Below are positions 6,347-8,610 of a stretch of 8,610 nucleotides of DNA, piece by piece. The stretch comes from Chromatiales bacterium (GTDB lineage: Bacteria; Pseudomonadota; Gammaproteobacteria; Chromatiales; Chromatiaceae). A model generated the notes under the pieces. That model was not told the DNA's origin and made no database searches. It saw only the letters and a program-made list of their open reading frames with translations. The stretch spans positions 1 to 8,610 of the forward strand of contig JAKSCN010000358.1 of assembly GCA_022360595.1 (NCBI GenBank). The letters are read 5' to 3'. Position 1 is the stretch's first letter. The number at the start of each line of letters is the position of its first letter. A program made the translations under genes and the position numbers.

Positions 6347-6833
6347 TGTGCTGAATAATGTGTAAACGCCAGAGCAGGCGGATTACGCAGTAACCCACTA
6401 CGGAAGCGGCTATTGCGCAGATCAGACTACCCAGAAACAAGGGTTGCCAGATTAACGACATACTGCCGGTGAGCCATTCCATGGTCATCTCAAAGTCGTT
6501 GGAGGGCGGTGGCGTGTTCAATACCCAAGTGCCCACCAGGTAGGTGAAATAGAACATGGGGGGGATGGTGAGCGGGTTGGTGATCCACACCAATGCCACT
6601 GAGATAGGGAGGTTGACCCGTGCCGGGATGGAGGTGGCTGCCGCCCCAATCATCTGCAGTGGAACAGGAATAAAGGCCCAAAATAGCCCTACCGCGAAAG
6701 CGCCGGAGACCGAGCGACGATTCATATGCCATAGATTAGGATCATGCAAAAGCCTGCCAAATATCCGTAGATGCTTGTGCTTACGGATGCTCTCATGATC
6801 GGGGGCAAAACGCTTGATCAGGTGTTTGGGCAT
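6288..6833 (-). CDS. DUF2062 inner-membrane protein
   Basis: This 181-residue protein matches the DUF2062 family, whose molecular role is not established. A basic N-terminus is followed by the family core: RRSVSGAFAVGLFWAFIPVP (39-58), then NLPISVALVWITNPLT (74-89) and PPMFYFTYLVG (91-101). Predicted membrane segments are about 41-68, 75-107 and 131-157, and the C-terminal tail is strongly basic (RRHQLRKQR). The ATG start has CGGAG about 7 bases upstream. It faces lolD tail-to-tail and overlaps its last 59 bases, and it is transcribed away from comEC. DUF2062 genes commonly sit between lol genes and comEC in Gammaproteobacteria, so its place here is expected. Membrane topology and envelope-gene neighbours suggest a cell-envelope role, but that is inference. 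Confidence 0.93.
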   Translation of the reverse strand: MPKHLIKRFAPDHESIRKHKHLRIFGRLLHDPNLWHMNRRSVSGAFAVGLFWAFIPVPLQMIGAAATSIPARVNLPISVALVWITNPLTIPPMFYFTYLVGTWVLNTPPPSNDFEMTMEWLTGSMSLIWQPLFLGSLICAIAASVVGYCVIRLLWRLHIIQHIKRRHQLRKQRSGAEQCGD

Positions 6834-6881
6834 TCAAGCTCCGTAGGGTCAAATCCTAAGCGGCTGGTATTGAATCATGTA

Positions 6882-6909
6882 TTGCCAGGCTTGGCTATAG
6901 CCGTATAGG
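6882..6909 (+). promoter_or_regulatory. Putative plus-strand promoter for the structured region and possibly comEC
   Basis: TTGCCA (6882-6887, 5 of 6 to the -35 consensus) is followed after 16 bases by TATAGG (6904-6909, 4 of 6). Transcription would start near 6916 and include the inverted repeat at 6984-7076. If it continued to comEC, it would give a leader of about 330 bases. The call rests only on consensus matching, and chance occurrence is possible. Confidence 0.25.
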
Positions 6910-6983
6910 AAGTGGTTAAATACATTGGTATCCAGTGGAACATGCGGTAAATAAGGTGAGTCTCGGAGCGGAGCTCCTGGGGG

Positions 6984-7076
6984 GAGTTCACAGGCACTCT
7001 CGCCGGTGGTAGGCACGCTTGAATTTGGACTGACCAGTCTTGCGCTGCTTACCTTGTCGAGAGCATTTATGAACTC
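6984..7076. other. 93-base nested inverted repeat, candidate structured RNA or palindromic repeat element
   Basis: Five nested helices can be paired by eye. GAGTTCA (6984-6990) pairs with TGAACTC (7070-7076). CTCTCG (6997-7002) pairs with CGAGAG (7058-7063). GGTAGGCA (7008-7015) pairs with TGCTTACC (7046-7053), with one G-U pair in RNA. CGC (7016-7018) pairs with GCG (7042-7044) past one bulged base. GACT (7028-7031) pairs with AGTC (7036-7039) around a 4-base loop. The internal loops are nearly symmetrical (6/6 and 5/4). GAGCTC (6971-6976) and GAGCTT (7078-7083) could add an outer helix. About 28 base pairs in 93 bases is much more order than expected by chance. It does not match 4.5S, 6S, tmRNA or an integron attC site by eye. 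It could be a small RNA, a leader element of comEC, or a degenerate mobile palindromic repeat. Confidence 0.55.
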
Positions 7077-7177
7077 TGAGCTTAATCCTATTTCTCCATG
7101 TCCCGCTAAGTTTAAGTATCGGCGGCCAGTATCGTATTTTTAGATGACATTTCGGTGTAACGGCCGGAGCGGTTTTA

Positions 7178-7213
7178 ATGAAGGAGCCATTTGATCAATT
7201 CCAGACGGAGTGA
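7178..7213 (+). CDS. Possible 11-residue upstream ORF (leader peptide) before comEC
   Basis: An ATG with GGAG (7166-7169) eight bases upstream opens an 11-codon frame, MKEPFDQFQTE, ending in TGA 33 bases before the comEC start. The ribosome site and spacing are as good as those of real genes nearby, and two small hairpins follow directly. The peptide has no run of one amino acid such as attenuation leaders usually show. It is too short to judge by composition, so it is offered as a candidate only. Confidence 0.25.
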   Translation: MKEPFDQFQTE

Positions 7214-7215
7214 TC

Positions 7216-7243
7216 TGAGGCTTCTCAAGACCAAGGAGTGGTC
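7216..7243 (+). promoter_or_regulatory. Tandem hairpins at the comEC ribosome binding site
   Basis: TGAG-GCTT-CTCA (7216-7227) is followed one base later by GACCA-AGGAG-TGGTC (7229-7243), a perfect 5-base-pair stem. The loop of the second hairpin is the Shine-Dalgarno sequence AGGAG, eight bases before the comEC ATG. A ribosome site displayed in or held by a hairpin loop can tune initiation. The stems are short, so the effect, if any, may be mild. Confidence 0.35.
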
Positions 7244-7246
7244 AAG

Positions 7247-8610
7247 ATGGTAACGCATGCGCTGCTGTTTCTGGCAGGCATCCTCACAATTCAATATTTG
7301 CCTGAATTGCCTGATCACCGCTGGTCATGGTTGGGTATTCCGTTGCTGGTTCTGCTGTGGTTTACCGGTCAACGAAGATGGCGCTATCCCGCACTGTTTC
7401 TGGTGGGGATTTTCTGGGCCAATCATCACGGGCATCTGCTGCTTGACCGTCACCTGTCGAAGGATTTGGAAGGTGTCAATCTGATGGTTATCGGCACCGT
7501 CGCTTCATTACCGGAACAGACTGAGCGACGCGCTCGCTTTCAGTTTGATATTGAACAGATGTGGCAAGGTGATCTGAAGCTGCCATCGCCTGGCAAGGTA
7601 AGACTGAGCTGGTATCACTCTGATCAACCGATAGCGGTGGGAGAGCGCTGGCAGTTACAGGTGCGTTTGAAGCGTCCCCATGGCTTTATGAATCCTGGCG
7701 GTTTTGATTATGAGGGTTGGCTTTTTCATCAGGGGATCAGGGCAACCGGCTATATCCGGTCAGATAGCAGTAACCGCAGACTGAATGAGTGGGTTTGGCG
7801 TTATGGCGTGGACCGCATACGGCAGAATATCCGGGATAAACTGCGAGATGCACTACAGAATCAGCCGACCGCCCGAGGTGTATTTATCGCCCTGGCAATA
7901 GGTGACCGCTCCGACATACCCGCGCATGTCTGGGAAGGGTTTATGGCGACCGGCACCAGTCATCTGATTGCCATTTCCGGTCTGCACGTGGGCATAATCG
8001 CAGGTCTGATGTTTTGGATGATGCGTTGGCTCTGGTCACGTTTCGAGCCTTTGATGTTATGGTTGCCCGCCCCTATAGCCGCAGCCATTTGTGCAATGGT
8101 GGCCGCCGTTATCTATGCCGCTTTAGCGGGATTTACGCTGCCGACCCAGCGTGCACTGATTATGTTGGCTGTAGTTATGAGTGCCGTGTTGCTGCGACGT
8201 CAGGTCAACACCTGGCACAGTCTTTCGATGGCATTGATTCTTGTGCTGTTGTTTGACCCGCTGGCGGTTATTTCGGCTGGCTTTTGGCTCTCGTTCATGG
8301 CTGTGGCAGTGATACTCTTTGCGTTAACCGGCAAACAACAGCGTGAAAACAGACTGGTAGCCTGGGTCCGGGTTCAGTGGATGGTGGTGCTTGGGTTGGC
8401 GCCGGTACTGATCTTGTCTGCAATGACGGTATCGCTGGTGGCTCCAGTGGTTAATTTTGTTCTGATTCCGTTATTCAGTTTTCTTGTTGTGCCACTCGTA
8501 CTGGTGAGCACAGTCAGTCTGCTGTTAGTCCCCGAGGTAGTCCAGCCTCTTATTCAAATTAGCGCTGAATTGTTGGTCCATTGTATTGAATTGTTGAACT
8601 GGCTTGCCAA
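7247..8610 (+). CDS. comEC: ComEC/Rec2 DNA-uptake channel, 5' part (runs off window)
   Basis: ComEC is the inner-membrane channel that carries single-stranded DNA into the cytoplasm during natural transformation. The frame is open for 454 codons to the window end; full ComEC proteins are commonly 700-800 residues, so the C-terminal metallo-beta-lactamase-like domain is presumably beyond the edge. Visible parts are N-terminal membrane helices (about 3-57), the OB-fold region with PHGFMNPGGFDYEGWLFHQG (144-163), and the competence-domain signature: GDRSDIP (219-225), then TGTSHLIAISGLHVG (235-249). Typical downstream landmarks follow, namely PTQRALIM (299-306) and FDP-x5-AGFWLSF (336-350), with several membrane segments to residue 428. 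The ATG at 7247 has AAGGAG eight bases upstream. In relatives such as Pseudomonas, comEC is followed by exbB/exbD-type and lpxK genes. ComEC homologues are also found in bacteria not known to be transformable. Confidence 0.95.
   Translation, partial: MVTHALLFLAGILTIQYLPELPDHRWSWLGIPLLVLLWFTGQRRWRYPALFLVGIFWANHHGHLLLDRHLSKDLEGVNLMVIGTVASLPEQTERRARFQFDIEQMWQGDLKLPSPGKVRLSWYHSDQPIAVGERWQLQVRLKRPHGFMNPGGFDYEGWLFHQGIRATGYIRSDSSNRRLNEWVWRYGVDRIRQNIRDKLRDALQNQPTARGVFIALAIGDRSDIPAHVWEGFMATGTSHLIAISGLHVGIIAGLMFWMMRWLWSRFEPLMLWLPAPIAAAICAMVAAVIYAALAGFTLPTQRALIMLAVVMSAVLLRRQVNTWHSLSMALILVLLFDPLAVISAGFWLSFMAVAVILFALTGKQQRENRLVAWVRVQWMVVLGLAPVLILSAMTVSLVAPVVNFVLIPLFSFLVVPLVLVSTVSLLLVPEVVQPLIQISAELLVHCIELLNWLA

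Larger units (their letters stand above)
6834..7246. other. 413-base divergent non-coding region between the DUF2062 gene and comEC
   Basis: No gene longer than about 25 codons is supported here on either strand. The part near the DUF2062 gene holds its ribosome site and overlapping short palindromes: GGCTATAGCC at 6893-6902 and CTATA-GCCG-TATAG at 6895-6908. The middle holds a large nested inverted repeat (separate entry). The part near comEC holds a 7-base direct repeat AGTATCG at 7115-7121 and 7128-7134, two tiny ORFs and two small hairpins. No tRNA, 4.5S RNA or RNase P RNA signature is visible, and I recognise no known riboswitch. Confidence 0.7.

Noticed and set aside
6970..6977. GGAGCTCC palindrome as an operator
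   Set aside because: It is an eight-base palindrome with no supporting context and is easily expected by chance.
6984..7076. Integron attC site, 4.5S RNA or 6S RNA as the identity of the inverted repeat
   Set aside because: The attC end motifs RYYYAAC and GTTRRRY are absent, the 4.5S GGAAGGAAGCAGCC-type core is absent, and the length and layout do not fit 6S RNA.

Overview
The window looks like chromosomal core sequence from a gammaproteobacterium. The evidence is the Lol lipoprotein-release genes next to a DUF2062 protein and comEC, an arrangement typical of Gammaproteobacteria, together with proteobacterial-style AguA and AguB enzymes and moderate base composition. A sulfur-oxidising or Chromatiales-type host is possible, but that is only an impression. 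I see no insertion sequence, phage gene, tRNA, rRNA or CRISPR array.

Left half, all on the minus strand, read from right to left. A short exported BamE-like protein (4195-3893) leads into agmatine deiminase aguA (3867-2830) and N-carbamoylputrescine amidase aguB (2808-1915), with gaps of only 25 and 21 bases. Together the two enzymes turn agmatine into putrescine. After a 120-base gap with a good sigma-70-type promoter comes a second tight operon: a divergent relative of anthranilate phosphoribosyltransferase (1794-676), a Rieske [2Fe-2S] ferredoxin (666-355) and a 95-residue unknown protein (355-68) whose start overlaps the ferredoxin stop by one base. This trio is the least explained protein-coding part of the window. 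The transferase-like protein keeps the family fold pattern but has lost the glycine-rich phosphate-binding signature and the KHGNR signature.

Right half. From a 182-base divergent gap, a LolC/LolE-type permease (4378-5625) and the ATPase LolD (5618-6346) run on the plus strand, overlapping by 8 bases. Only one permease is present here, and it carries the LolC-type hook that binds the periplasmic chaperone LolA, so it may be the single-permease LolF type. LolD overlaps tail-to-tail by 59 bases with a minus-strand DUF2062 membrane protein (6833-6288).

A 413-base non-coding stretch (6834-7246) separates the DUF2062 gene from comEC, the DNA-uptake channel gene, which starts at 7247 and runs off the window end after 454 codons. 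This stretch is the most interesting non-coding part. It holds a 93-base nested inverted repeat (6984-7076) with about 28 potential base pairs, two tiny ORFs with plausible ribosome binding sites, and two small hairpins just before comEC, the second of which places the comEC Shine-Dalgarno sequence in its loop. It could be a long structured leader controlling comEC, a small RNA gene, or a degenerate palindromic repeat; the sequence alone does not decide between these.
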